A DNA stretch of 64,000 bases from positions 673,217 to 737,216 of the forward strand of contig NZ_KI421513.1 in NCBI RefSeq assembly GCF_000473325.1, read 5' to 3'. Below, piece after piece: positions 35,260 to 42,130 of this stretch. The DNA is from Leisingera caerulea DSM 24564 (GTDB lineage: Bacteria; Pseudomonadota; Alphaproteobacteria; Rhodobacterales; Rhodobacteraceae). Position numbers and translations under genes: made by a program. The notes under the pieces were generated by a model. That model was not told the origin of the DNA and did no database searches. It worked only from the letters and a program-made list of their open reading frames with translations. Numbering within the stretch: the stretch's first letter is position 1; each line of letters begins with the position of its first letter.

Positions 35260-36360
35260 TCATTCCGCAGCCTCCTTTGCCGCCAGCGTCTCAGCCAGCT
35301 CTGCCGCTTCCCGGCGCAGTTTGCGGACTAGTTCCAGCTCGGACTGGAAGTCGACGTAATGCGGCAGCTTGATGTGCTCCAGAAAGCCGGTGGCCTGGAT
35401 GTTGTCGGCGTGGCTCAGGACAAATTCCTCGTCCTGCGCTGGCGCGCCCAGATTGTCCTCGCCCAGCTCTTCCCAGCGCAGCGCCCGGTCGACCAGCGCC
35501 ATGGCGATGGATTTGCGCTCTGACTGGCCAAAGACCAGACCATAGCCGCGGGTGAACTGCGGCGGCACCGTCTTGGAGCCCTTGAACTGGTTCACCGTCT
35601 CGCATTCGGTCAGCTCCACCTCGCCGATCTCGATGGAAAAGCCCAGCTCCGGGATCTCCATCTCCACAGGCACGCTGCCAATTCGCAGCTCGCCGACAAA
35701 GGCATGGTTGCGCGCATAGCCGCGCTGTGTCGAATAAGCCATGCCGAGGATAAACCCCTCATCGCCGCGGGTCAGCGATTGCAGGCGCACCGCCCGTCCC
35801 GCCGGGAAGGACATCGGCTCGCGCGTCAGATCACCCGGAACCGCGTCCGAGGCAGGCTCGCGCTCGATGATGTCCTCGCCTTGCAGGAATTCGGTGATAT
35901 GCGGCGTGGCCTCCTGGCGCGGCTCGGACACTGGCGCCTCGGGCACCTCACCGTCGGCGGCCAGTTTGAAGTCCAGCAGGCGGTGGGTGTAATCGAAGGT
36001 CGGCCCCAGCACCTGCCCGCCGGGGGCGTCCTTGAAGGTCGCGGAGATCCGGCGGTCGCAGGCCATTTCTCCGGTCTCCACCGGCTGCGAATAGCCAAAC
36101 CGCGGCAGGGTGGTGCGGTAGGCGCGGATCAGAAAGATTGCCTCTATCAGATCACCGCGCGCCTGCTTGATGGCCAGCGCGGCAAGGTCCGGATCGTAGA
36201 GCGAGCCTTCGGCCATCACCCGGTTCACCGCCAGGCTCAGCTGCTCGCGGATCTGGGACAGGCTCAGCTCCGCGACACTGGTATCGCCGCGGCGCTCCTC
36301 AGCCAGCCAGGCATGGGCGTTTTCAATGGCGCGTTCGCCGCCCTTGACTGCAACGTACAT
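35260..36360 (-). CDS. phnI: PhnI, C-P lyase complex subunit / purine ribonucleoside triphosphate phosphonylase component
   Basis: The 366-residue protein is the PhnI subunit, which with PhnG, PhnH and PhnL attaches the phosphonate to the 1' carbon of ATP ribose, releasing adenine. The start MYVAVKGGERAIENAHAWL is the family N-terminus; in-frame codons upstream of 36360 are not conserved. Recognisable segments include LPRFGYSQPVETGEM, SLTRGDEGFILGMAYSTQRGY and LSHADNIQATGFLEHIKLPH. The gene is 4 bp downstream of phnH. Confidence 0.95.
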   Translation of the reverse strand: MYVAVKGGERAIENAHAWLAEERRGDTSVAELSLSQIREQLSLAVNRVMAEGSLYDPDLAALAIKQARGDLIEAIFLIRAYRTTLPRFGYSQPVETGEMACDRRISATFKDAPGGQVLGPTFDYTHRLLDFKLAADGEVPEAPVSEPRQEATPHITEFLQGEDIIEREPASDAVPGDLTREPMSFPAGRAVRLQSLTRGDEGFILGMAYSTQRGYARNHAFVGELRIGSVPVEMEIPELGFSIEIGEVELTECETVNQFKGSKTVPPQFTRGYGLVFGQSERKSIAMALVDRALRWEELGEDNLGAPAQDEEFVLSHADNIQATGFLEHIKLPHYVDFQSELELVRKLRREAAELAETLAAKEAAE

Positions 36361-36364
36361 GGGC

Positions 36365-36949
36365 TCAGGCCTCCGTGGTGATCCGGGTGGACCGCGGCAG
36401 CGCAGCAACCTGCGCCCCCGCGGTGAAGAAGAAGTCCATACCCAGCGGGTAGAGAGCGGTATTGTTCTGGAACGCAGTTAGTTCCGGCAGCTGCATCCGG
36501 GCTTTGTCTTTGATGCCGGGGCCGCTCAGCACCACGTTGGGGGCCGCGAAACCGGGCGTCTCGACAATCAATGTGGCCGAGCGGTCAGGGTATTCAGGGG
36601 TGCCGATGCGGAAGCGGTCCAGCGGCATCAGCGCCTCCCAGCTGCCAAGCGCGAAATCCGCCTGCTCCGCCGCAACGACCGGCGCGCCCGTGTGAAAGGC
36701 CAGCCAGCCGCGCAAGGCCCCGCTGTCCGTGCCCGGCGCCAGATAGACACCGGTCTCCGGATCGCACAGCGTCAGCAGCAGGCTGCCCGCCGCGACTGAT
36801 ATCCCGTCAGGCGGTGCGGCCCCGGTGATGTCCTGGACCTGGCCGGGCCGGGCCATGGCGTTCATCGCCGCGCGGAAGGCATGTGCCGCATCCACTGGCG
36901 GATTGCTGAAACCGCCCGCATAGGCGGCGTTCCGGGTTTCCAGGCGCAT
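36365..36949 (-). CDS. phnH: PhnH, C-P lyase core subunit
   Basis: The 194-residue protein is the PhnH subunit of the PhnGHIJ core, structurally a PLP-transferase-like fold without the cofactor. Typical segments are GGFSNPPVDAAHAFRAAMNAMARPG near the N-terminus (a stretch of about 25 residues starting at residue 12) and VVLSGPGIKDKARMQL in the second half. Its ATG shares one base with the phnG stop (TGATG), a sign of coupling. Confidence 0.94.
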   Translation of the reverse strand: MRLETRNAAYAGGFSNPPVDAAHAFRAAMNAMARPGQVQDITGAAPPDGISVAAGSLLLTLCDPETGVYLAPGTDSGALRGWLAFHTGAPVVAAEQADFALGSWEALMPLDRFRIGTPEYPDRSATLIVETPGFAAPNVVLSGPGIKDKARMQLPELTAFQNNTALYPLGMDFFFTAGAQVAALPRSTRITTEA

Positions 36950-37401
36950 CAGTCCTCTCCCCGCACCATGGTGAAAAACTCGACCTTGGTCGCCGCCGCC
37001 TTGGCGGCTCGGGCGTTCTTCTTCGTCTGCCTCTCTACGGCCAGCGGCTCCAGCACTGCCTTGCGCACGCCCGCCGCCGCATCTGTTTGCATCAGCGCAT
37101 CAATCTTGGCGGCCATTGCGGCCTTGGCCTTGCTGCGCCCCTGCACATAGCCTTGGCCGACGGTGCCATCCTCCAGCGACACCGCACAGCGGGTGACGGT
37201 CATCTCCCCGAGGTTGAAAGGCGCGCCGGTGCCGCCCATGCGGCCCCGCACCATGACGCTGCCGGCCTCTGGCGGGCGCAGCCATTCATAAACGGGATCA
37301 ATCCCGCAGCCCTGCCACAGCTTGGTCAGCCGGGCCTCGTCAGCAGTGGCCAGCAGGCTCATCCAGCCTTTGCGGTCCGCTGCGGAGATAGTGGTGTTCA
37401 T
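36949..37401 (-). CDS. phnG: PhnG, C-P lyase core subunit
   Basis: The 150-residue protein is the PhnG subunit of the C-P lyase core. The family pattern is clear: RKGWMSLLATA near the N-terminus, then LRPPEAGSVMVRGRMGGTGAPFNLGEM (read from about 43) and GRSKAKAAMAAKIDALM. ATG at 37401 is preferred to an in-frame codon 17 residues upstream, which lies inside the regulatory gap. It is the first gene of the phn operon and divergent from phnF; the 107-bp gap holds a probable operator. Confidence 0.94.
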   Translation of the reverse strand: MNTTISAADRKGWMSLLATADEARLTKLWQGCGIDPVYEWLRPPEAGSVMVRGRMGGTGAPFNLGEMTVTRCAVSLEDGTVGQGYVQGRSKAKAAMAAKIDALMQTDAAAGVRKAVLEPLAVERQTKKNARAAKAAATKVEFFTMVRGED

Positions 37402-37423
37402 CTGTCTATGCCTCTTGGCCGGG

Positions 37424-37452
37424 TTGTCTACATCAACTATACAACTAGACAA
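37424..37452. promoter_or_regulatory. Palindromic operator candidate between phnG and phnF
   Basis: TTGTCTA (37424-37430) and TAGACAA (37446-37452) are perfect 7-bp inverted arms around a 15-bp A+T-rich centre. A third TGTCTA word is at 37403-37408. The position, 23 bp before the phnG start in the divergent gap, fits a GntR-type (PhnF) binding site. Confidence 0.55.
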
Positions 37453-37508
37453 ATGTTAACCGAGTCGCCCCGGCTGGCGCAATCCAAGACTTATGAAAGT
37501 TCCATGAC

Positions 37509-38222
37509 ATGGCCCGCACCCCGGTTTGGAAATCCATCGCCATCGCCCTGACCGATGACATTGCCCAGGGCCGGTATGAGACCGGCGGCAAGCTCCCGGC
37601 TGAGGCCAAGCTGTCAGCGCGGTTCGGGGTCAACCGGCACACCGTGCGCCGGGCGCTGGCGGACATGGCGGCGCAGGGCCTGGTCCATTCCCGCCGCGGA
37701 GCAGGGGTGTTCGTCGCTGCCAAGCCAACCGACTACCCAATTGGCAAGCGGGTCCGGTTCCACCAGAACCTCGCGCGCGAGGGGCGGATACCGGCCAAGA
37801 AACTGCTGACGCTGGAAACCCGTGCCGCCGGATTGCGCGAGGCGGAGGCATTGGAGTTGCAGGCGGGAGACCCGGTTCTGGTCTACGACGGGCTTTCACT
37901 AGCCGACGGCCAGCCCATTGCGCTGGCTCAGGCCGTGTTTCCGGTCGGCTTGCTGCCAGGGCTGCACGAGGCGCTGGAAGAGGACAGTTCAATCACCAAG
38001 GCCCTGAAACGCTGCGGCGTCGAGGACTATACCCGCAGGGAAACCCGCATCGCTGCCAAGCTCGCCACCGCCACCCAAGCGCTGCAGTTGCAGATCAGCG
38101 AAGGCGCGCCGATCCTGCGCACCACGTCGGTCAGCGTGGACACAGCCGGCACGCCGATTGAGTTCGGCCGCACCTGGTTCGCCGGCGACCGGGTGACTCT
38201 GACGGTTGGCGGTGAAACCTGA
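37509..38222 (+). CDS. phnF: PhnF, GntR-family regulator of phosphonate metabolism
   Basis: The 237-residue cytoplasmic protein has an N-terminal GntR winged helix: WKSIAIALTDDIAQGRYETGGKLPAE (read from 6), then ARFGVNRHTVRRALADM and a wing ending HSRRGAGVFVA. The C-terminal UTRA effector domain includes GLSLADGQPIALAQAVFP and GTPIEFGRTWFAGDRVTLTV. The divergent arrangement with phnG is the classical one for PhnF, which represses the phn operon and its own gene. The start at 37509 is one of two close ATGs; the other (37503) is out of frame. Confidence 0.93.
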   Translation: MARTPVWKSIAIALTDDIAQGRYETGGKLPAEAKLSARFGVNRHTVRRALADMAAQGLVHSRRGAGVFVAAKPTDYPIGKRVRFHQNLAREGRIPAKKLLTLETRAAGLREAEALELQAGDPVLVYDGLSLADGQPIALAQAVFPVGLLPGLHEALEEDSSITKALKRCGVEDYTRRETRIAAKLATATQALQLQISEGAPILRTTSVSVDTAGTPIEFGRTWFAGDRVTLTVGGET

Positions 38223-38280
38223 AGCCCGGCCCTCCCGCCTGCTGCGGTGCAATTGAAATTACCCCTAGCAGTTGGGCATA

Positions 38281-38503
38281 GCGCCGCGCTGACGCGCGGC
38301 GCGGCAGCTTTCCGCCAGAGCCTGGCCAACTGCCACAGCTGCTGCTGTGCGCCAGGCCGGTTCATCCTTGGCGCGGCGCAGGCGAATCACAATTAGCACG
38401 GCGCTTCAGGGCGCTTATCTCACTCAATCACGGATCCGCGCGGCGCGGTGCTGCGCCCGACTATGCAGGGCATCTGTGACGCCCGGAATTGGCGGGAGTG
38501 CCC
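38281..38503. repeat. Dispersed palindromic repeat, copy D (split or degenerate)
   Basis: A perfect 9-bp inverted repeat GCGCCGCGC-TGAC-GCGCGGCGC (38281-38302) has the same arms as copies B and C. A second part at 38437-38503 reads like the rest of the element, ending GGCGGGAGTGCCCC. About 130 bp of unrelated sequence separate them. It lies between the convergent phnF and tupA genes, and I see no gene in this stretch. Confidence 0.5.
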
Positions 38504-38512
38504 CACGCTGCG

Positions 38513-39316
38513 TTACTGTTCGGCGTTGAAGACAAACAGCGTCTCGCCGTTGATCCGGTAGCCGTTGATCAGCTCCTTCGCCTTGTCAGAGACCAGCCAG
38601 CCCTCCAGCTGCATCGCCAGACCGTTCTTCACGTGGCCGTGCTTTTCCGGGTTCACCGGGATGTAGGCATACTGGTTGAAAAGCACCGGATCCCCGGCAA
38701 ACAGCAGCCCCAGCCCGGCTTTGTTGCCGAAGTTCAGCCAACTGGCGCGGTCCGACATGATATAGGCGTCCATACCCGCCGCCGTGTTCAGCGCAGCGCC
38801 CATGCCCGCGCCCACGGCGCGGTACCAATCCCCGAATCCATTTGGCTCCAGCCCGGCAGCGTTCCACAATGCCAGTTCTTTCTTATGGGTGCCGCTGTCA
38901 TCGCCGCGGCTGACGAAAATTGCTTCGGCCCCGGCAATCCTTTGCAGGGCCGCTGCCGCGTCCTCAGAGCCGGCCACCCCGGCCGCATCGCCTTTGGGAC
39001 CGATGAAGACAAAGTCATTGTACATGATCTCGCGCCGGTGGGTGCCGTTGCCGCCAGCCAAGAACTTTTCCTCAGCCTTCTTGGAATGCACCAGGATCGC
39101 GTCGACGTCGCCCGCCTCGCCCAGCCGGATCGCCTGGCCGGTGCCAACCACCAGCAGCTGCACATCCAGGCCCAAGTCCTTCTTGATCTCCGGCAGCAGG
39201 ATCTCCGCCAGACCGGAATTGTGGAAGGACGTGGTAACCGCCATCTTCATCTCTTCCGCCAGAGCGGCAGAGGCCAGGGCCACAGATGCAATTGCACCAA
39301 TAATCAGACGTTTCAT
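38513..39316 (-). CDS. tupA: TupA, tungstate-binding periplasmic protein
   Basis: The 267-residue protein is the solute-binding component of a TupABC tungstate importer. The signal peptide covers residues 1-20 (LIIGAIASVALASAALA, then EEMKM). The oxyanion-binding N-terminus reads AVTTSFHNSGLAEILLPEIKK, close to the TTTSxxDSGL of TupA. VSRGDDSGTHKKELALW is another family signature. Here it is the last gene of the operon (order tupB-tupC-tupA), with its start overlapping the tupC stop. Molybdate cannot be formally excluded, but the sequence is of the TupA and not the ModA type. Confidence 0.88.
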   Translation of the reverse strand: MKRLIIGAIASVALASAALAEEMKMAVTTSFHNSGLAEILLPEIKKDLGLDVQLLVVGTGQAIRLGEAGDVDAILVHSKKAEEKFLAGGNGTHRREIMYNDFVFIGPKGDAAGVAGSEDAAAALQRIAGAEAIFVSRGDDSGTHKKELALWNAAGLEPNGFGDWYRAVGAGMGAALNTAAGMDAYIMSDRASWLNFGNKAGLGLLFAGDPVLFNQYAYIPVNPEKHGHVKNGLAMQLEGWLVSDKAKELINGYRINGETLFVFNAEQ

Positions 39317-40023
39317 TCGACAATATCTCCGTTCAGAAATGCACGGCCCTGCGGCGTTTGCGGCCCGGTAAAGAATGCCTCCGCCGGGCTGAATTCGTGG
39401 ATGCGGCCGCCTAGGACAAAAATCACCTCATCGGCCAGCCGCCGCGCCTGCCCCATATTGTGGGTAGACATGATCAGCCGCGTACCACTCTCGGCGGCAT
39501 GGGCCAGGATCTCTTCGATCTCGCGGGTGGCGCGCCCGTCCAGCGCGGCGCAGGGTTCGTCCAGGAACAGCACTTCCGGCTCGCGTACCAGGGCGCGGGC
39601 CAGGGCCAGCTTCTGCCGCTCGCCGCCCGACAGCATGGTGGCCTGGCGCTGCAGGATTCTCCCCAGGCCGACACGGGCCGCCCAGTCCGCTGCCCGCGTG
39701 CGCGCCTCGTGGCGGCCCACGCCCGTCAGCCGAAGCGGGTAGGCAATGTTCTCGATCACCGTGCGGCGCATCATCACCGGGGTTTGAAACACGAAGGCCT
39801 GCCGCTTCTGCGCCTCTTCCAGCGGGCATGCCCAGTCCAGGCTGCCGCCATTCATCCGCACAATGCCATGCAGCATTTTCAGCAGCGTGGTTTTTCCGGC
39901 CCCGTTGGGACCGATGACGATAGAGGTCCCCTGCCCGCCAAGCGTCAGATCGACCGGCCCTACCAACACCTTGCCGCGGCGGCGCACCTGAGCGCCCTGG
40001 GCCACCAGCGGGAACATCTGCAT
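39313..40023 (-). CDS. tupC: TupC, tungstate ABC transporter ATPase
   Basis: The 236-residue cytoplasmic protein has a complete ATPase domain: Walker A GPNGAGKTTLLKM, signature LSGGERQKLALARAL, Walker B VLFLDEPCAALD and H-loop MSTHNMGQARRLAD. It lacks the C-terminal TOBE (molybdate-sensing) extension of ModC, consistent with the Tup family. The start shares a base with the tupB stop and the end overlaps tupA by ATGA. Confidence 0.9.
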   Translation of the reverse strand: MQMFPLVAQGAQVRRRGKVLVGPVDLTLGGQGTSIVIGPNGAGKTTLLKMLHGIVRMNGGSLDWACPLEEAQKRQAFVFQTPVMMRRTVIENIAYPLRLTGVGRHEARTRAADWAARVGLGRILQRQATMLSGGERQKLALARALVREPEVLFLDEPCAALDGRATREIEEILAHAAESGTRLIMSTHNMGQARRLADEVIFVLGGRIHEFSPAEAFFTGPQTPQGRAFLNGDIVE

Positions 40024-40727
40024 TACCAGCGCCCCTCGCTTTCGGTGCGGCCCAGCCAGTGGATTGTCAGGTTCACTGCAATCGCCAGCGCGATCAGCAC
40101 AAACCCAAGCCCCAGCGCCATGGCAAATTCGCCCTTGCCGGTCTCCAGCGCAATCGCCGTGGTCAGCACCCGGGTGGCGTGGTCGATATTGCCGCCCACC
40201 ACCATGATCGCGCCCACCTCACCAATTGCGCGGCCAAAGCCCGCCAGCGCCGCAGTCAGCAGCGCCCTGCGCCCGTCCCACAACAGCGCCTGGATGCGTT
40301 GGAACTGGGTGGCGTTCATCGAGATCAGAAGATCGTGGTAATCGCTCCACAACTCGCGCAAGGACTGATGCGCAACCGAGGCCACCAAGGGCACAACGAT
40401 GATCACCTGCGCGATGATCATCGCCGTGGGGGTAAACAGCAGGCCGAATACGCCGAACGGACCGGCGCGGGACAGGAACACATAGACCACAAGGCCGACC
40501 ACCACCGGCGGCAGCCCCATCAGAGCGTTCAGTACCGCAATCGTGGCGCGGCGCAGCCGGAACCGGCGCACCGCCAGAAAGGCCGCCAGCGGCAGCGCAA
40601 TGGCACAGGCGATGGCAAGCGCGGTCAGCGTCACCCGCAAGGAGCGCAGGGTGATTTCCACCAGATCCGCGTCCAGCGTCACCAGAAGCCAAAAGGCCTG
40701 GCACAGTCCTGCCCACAGATCAGTCAT
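40023..40727 (-). CDS. tupB: TupB, tungstate ABC transporter permease
   Basis: The 234-residue inner-membrane permease has five to six helices and the coupling loop ALLTAALAGFGRAIGEVGAIM (about 177-197), the EAA motif typical of TupB/ModB-type permeases. It is the first gene of the operon. Upstream, toward nadA, lies a 347-bp divergent gap with a 9-bp tandem repeat (CCGGTCAGT twice, 40752-40769). Tungsten uptake in such bacteria usually serves tungsten- or molybdenum-dependent formate dehydrogenases; none is in the window. Confidence 0.9.
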   Translation of the reverse strand: MTDLWAGLCQAFWLLVTLDADLVEITLRSLRVTLTALAIACAIALPLAAFLAVRRFRLRRATIAVLNALMGLPPVVVGLVVYVFLSRAGPFGVFGLLFTPTAMIIAQVIIVVPLVASVAHQSLRELWSDYHDLLISMNATQFQRIQALLWDGRRALLTAALAGFGRAIGEVGAIMVVGGNIDHATRVLTTAIALETGKGEFAMALGLGFVLIALAIAVNLTIHWLGRTESEGRW

Positions 40728-41074
40728 GCCGCTCGCTCAACTCCGCTTCAGCCGGTCAGTCCGGTCAGTCCGGGTCTAACACCCTCTGACGAATTTCAAA
40801 ATCACAGGAGGAGGCATTGGAACAGCCAAAAGCGGCAGTGCTCTGGAAAAAGACCCTATCGAACACCATATCACTAGCGTCAGTCAAAGACTTAGCACTG
40901 AAACCCCGGTTCCGGCGGGGTCATGCGGCGCAGGCGTGCAAACCCATGCCGCCTGTTAGCGCCAAATCACCGCATTTGGCCGCAAATCCCTTCACGCGCG
41001 CTTGCGTGCGCGATTTGAACGTGAAACAACCCCCGCCCAAAGTGTCACACCGGACGCAACCTTGAGGAAACGCC
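40728..41074. other. 347-bp divergent intergenic region (tupB / nadA)
   Basis: I see no convincing gene. A TTG at 40817 follows AGGAGGAGG and opens an 82-codon frame, but the translation looks random after about 20 residues. The region also holds a 9-bp tandem repeat (40752-40769), a palindrome at 40961-40980 and a short GTGT-C-ACAC repeat at 41042-41050, close to the nadA ribosome site. Confidence 0.4.
40961..40980. promoter_or_regulatory. Palindromic operator candidate upstream of nadABC
   Basis: GCCAAAT-CACCGC-ATTTGGC has perfect 7-bp arms around 6 bp and ends 95 bp before the nadA ATG. It could be the site of a NAD-biosynthesis repressor (NadQ, NrtR or NiaR type), none of which is encoded in the window. 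This is an inference from position only. Confidence 0.4.
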
Positions 41075-42127
41075 ATGTTCGACCTGCAATCCATGCGGGA
41101 TCAGCTCGCCGCCCACTATGATCTGGCCCCGAATCCGGCCCTGGCCGAACAGATGGCAGATATCTACGCCCGCATGGACCGCGTGGTGAACCCAATCGAA
41201 TGGGCCACCCATGCGCCTTATGTTGCGGCGATTCTGGAGCTGAAGAAGCAGCGCAACGCGGTGATCCTGGCGCATAACTACATGACGCCGGAAATCTATC
41301 ACGGGATCTCGGATGTGGTCGGTGACAGCCTGCAGCTGGCAATTGAGGCCACCCGGGTCGAGGCCGATGTGATCGTGCAGTGCGGCGTGCATTTCATGGC
41401 CGAAACCTCCAAGATCCTGAGCCCGGAAAAAACCGTGCTGATCCCCGATATGGAGGCTGGCTGTTCCCTGGCCGAAAGCATCACCGCCGAAGGCGTTGCG
41501 GAAATGCGGCGCCGCTACCCCGGCGCGCCGGTGGTCACCTATGTGAACACCACGGCTGAGGTGAAAGCCGCATCCGACATCTGCTGCACGTCCTCCAACG
41601 CGGCGCAGATCGTTGCGGCGATGGAAGAAGACACCATCATCATGACGCCGGACCAGTATCTGGCCCAGAACATTGCCCAGCAGGTTCCGGAAAAGAACAT
41701 CGTCTGGTGGGAGGGCTCCTGCATCGTGCATGAGCAGTACACCGCCAAGGATCTGCGCGACTTCCGCGAATGGAACCCGGGCACCCGGCTGATTGCGCAT
41801 CCCGAATGCCCGCCAGATGTGGTGGCCGAGGCCGATTTCTCCGGCTCGACCAGCGGTATCGTCAAATACGTGACCGACGAAAAGCCGGAAAAGGCTCTGC
41901 TGATCACCGAATGCTCGATGGCGTCGAACATCGCCGATCAGCTGCCTGAGGTGGAATTCGTCGGCCCATGCAACATGTGCCCCTACATGAAGAAGATCAC
42001 GCTGGAGAAAGTCCTGTGGTCGCTGCACACGATGACCGAGCCGGTCGAGGTTGATCCCGAAGTGGCCGAAAAGGCCCGCGTCGCGGTGCAGCGGATGATC
42101 GACCTTTCGCAGAAACTGGGCATCTGA
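41075..42127 (+). CDS. nadA: NadA, quinolinate synthase
   Basis: The 350-residue cytosolic 4Fe-4S enzyme condenses iminoaspartate with dihydroxyacetone phosphate to quinolinate, the second step of de novo NAD synthesis. Recognisable features are LAHNYMTPEIYHGISDVVGDSL (split around residue 70), the cluster-binding cysteines in VQCGVHF, DICCTSSNA and VGPCNMCPYMKK, and VVTYVNTTAEVKA. Length is normal. GAGGAAA precedes the ATG. nadB follows after 3 bp. Confidence 0.96.
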   Translation: MFDLQSMRDQLAAHYDLAPNPALAEQMADIYARMDRVVNPIEWATHAPYVAAILELKKQRNAVILAHNYMTPEIYHGISDVVGDSLQLAIEATRVEADVIVQCGVHFMAETSKILSPEKTVLIPDMEAGCSLAESITAEGVAEMRRRYPGAPVVTYVNTTAEVKAASDICCTSSNAAQIVAAMEEDTIIMTPDQYLAQNIAQQVPEKNIVWWEGSCIVHEQYTAKDLRDFREWNPGTRLIAHPECPPDVVAEADFSGSTSGIVKYVTDEKPEKALLITECSMASNIADQLPEVEFVGPCNMCPYMKKITLEKVLWSLHTMTEPVEVDPEVAEKARVAVQRMIDLSQKLGI

Positions 42128-42130
42128 TCC

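Noticed and set aside
34937..35263. Minus-strand ORF joined to phnI by ATGA and overlapping phnJ
   Set aside because: The overlaps suggest an operon gene, but the translation looks random, while the plus strand of the same bases encodes a protein-like sequence with a membrane helix and a Gly/Asp tail.
40817..41065. TTG-started 82-codon ORF preceded by AGGAGGAGG upstream of nadA
   Set aside because: The ribosome site is strong, but after about 20 residues the translation is rich in Arg, Pro and His with no protein-like pattern, and it runs through the palindromic region before nadA. A short leader cannot be excluded.
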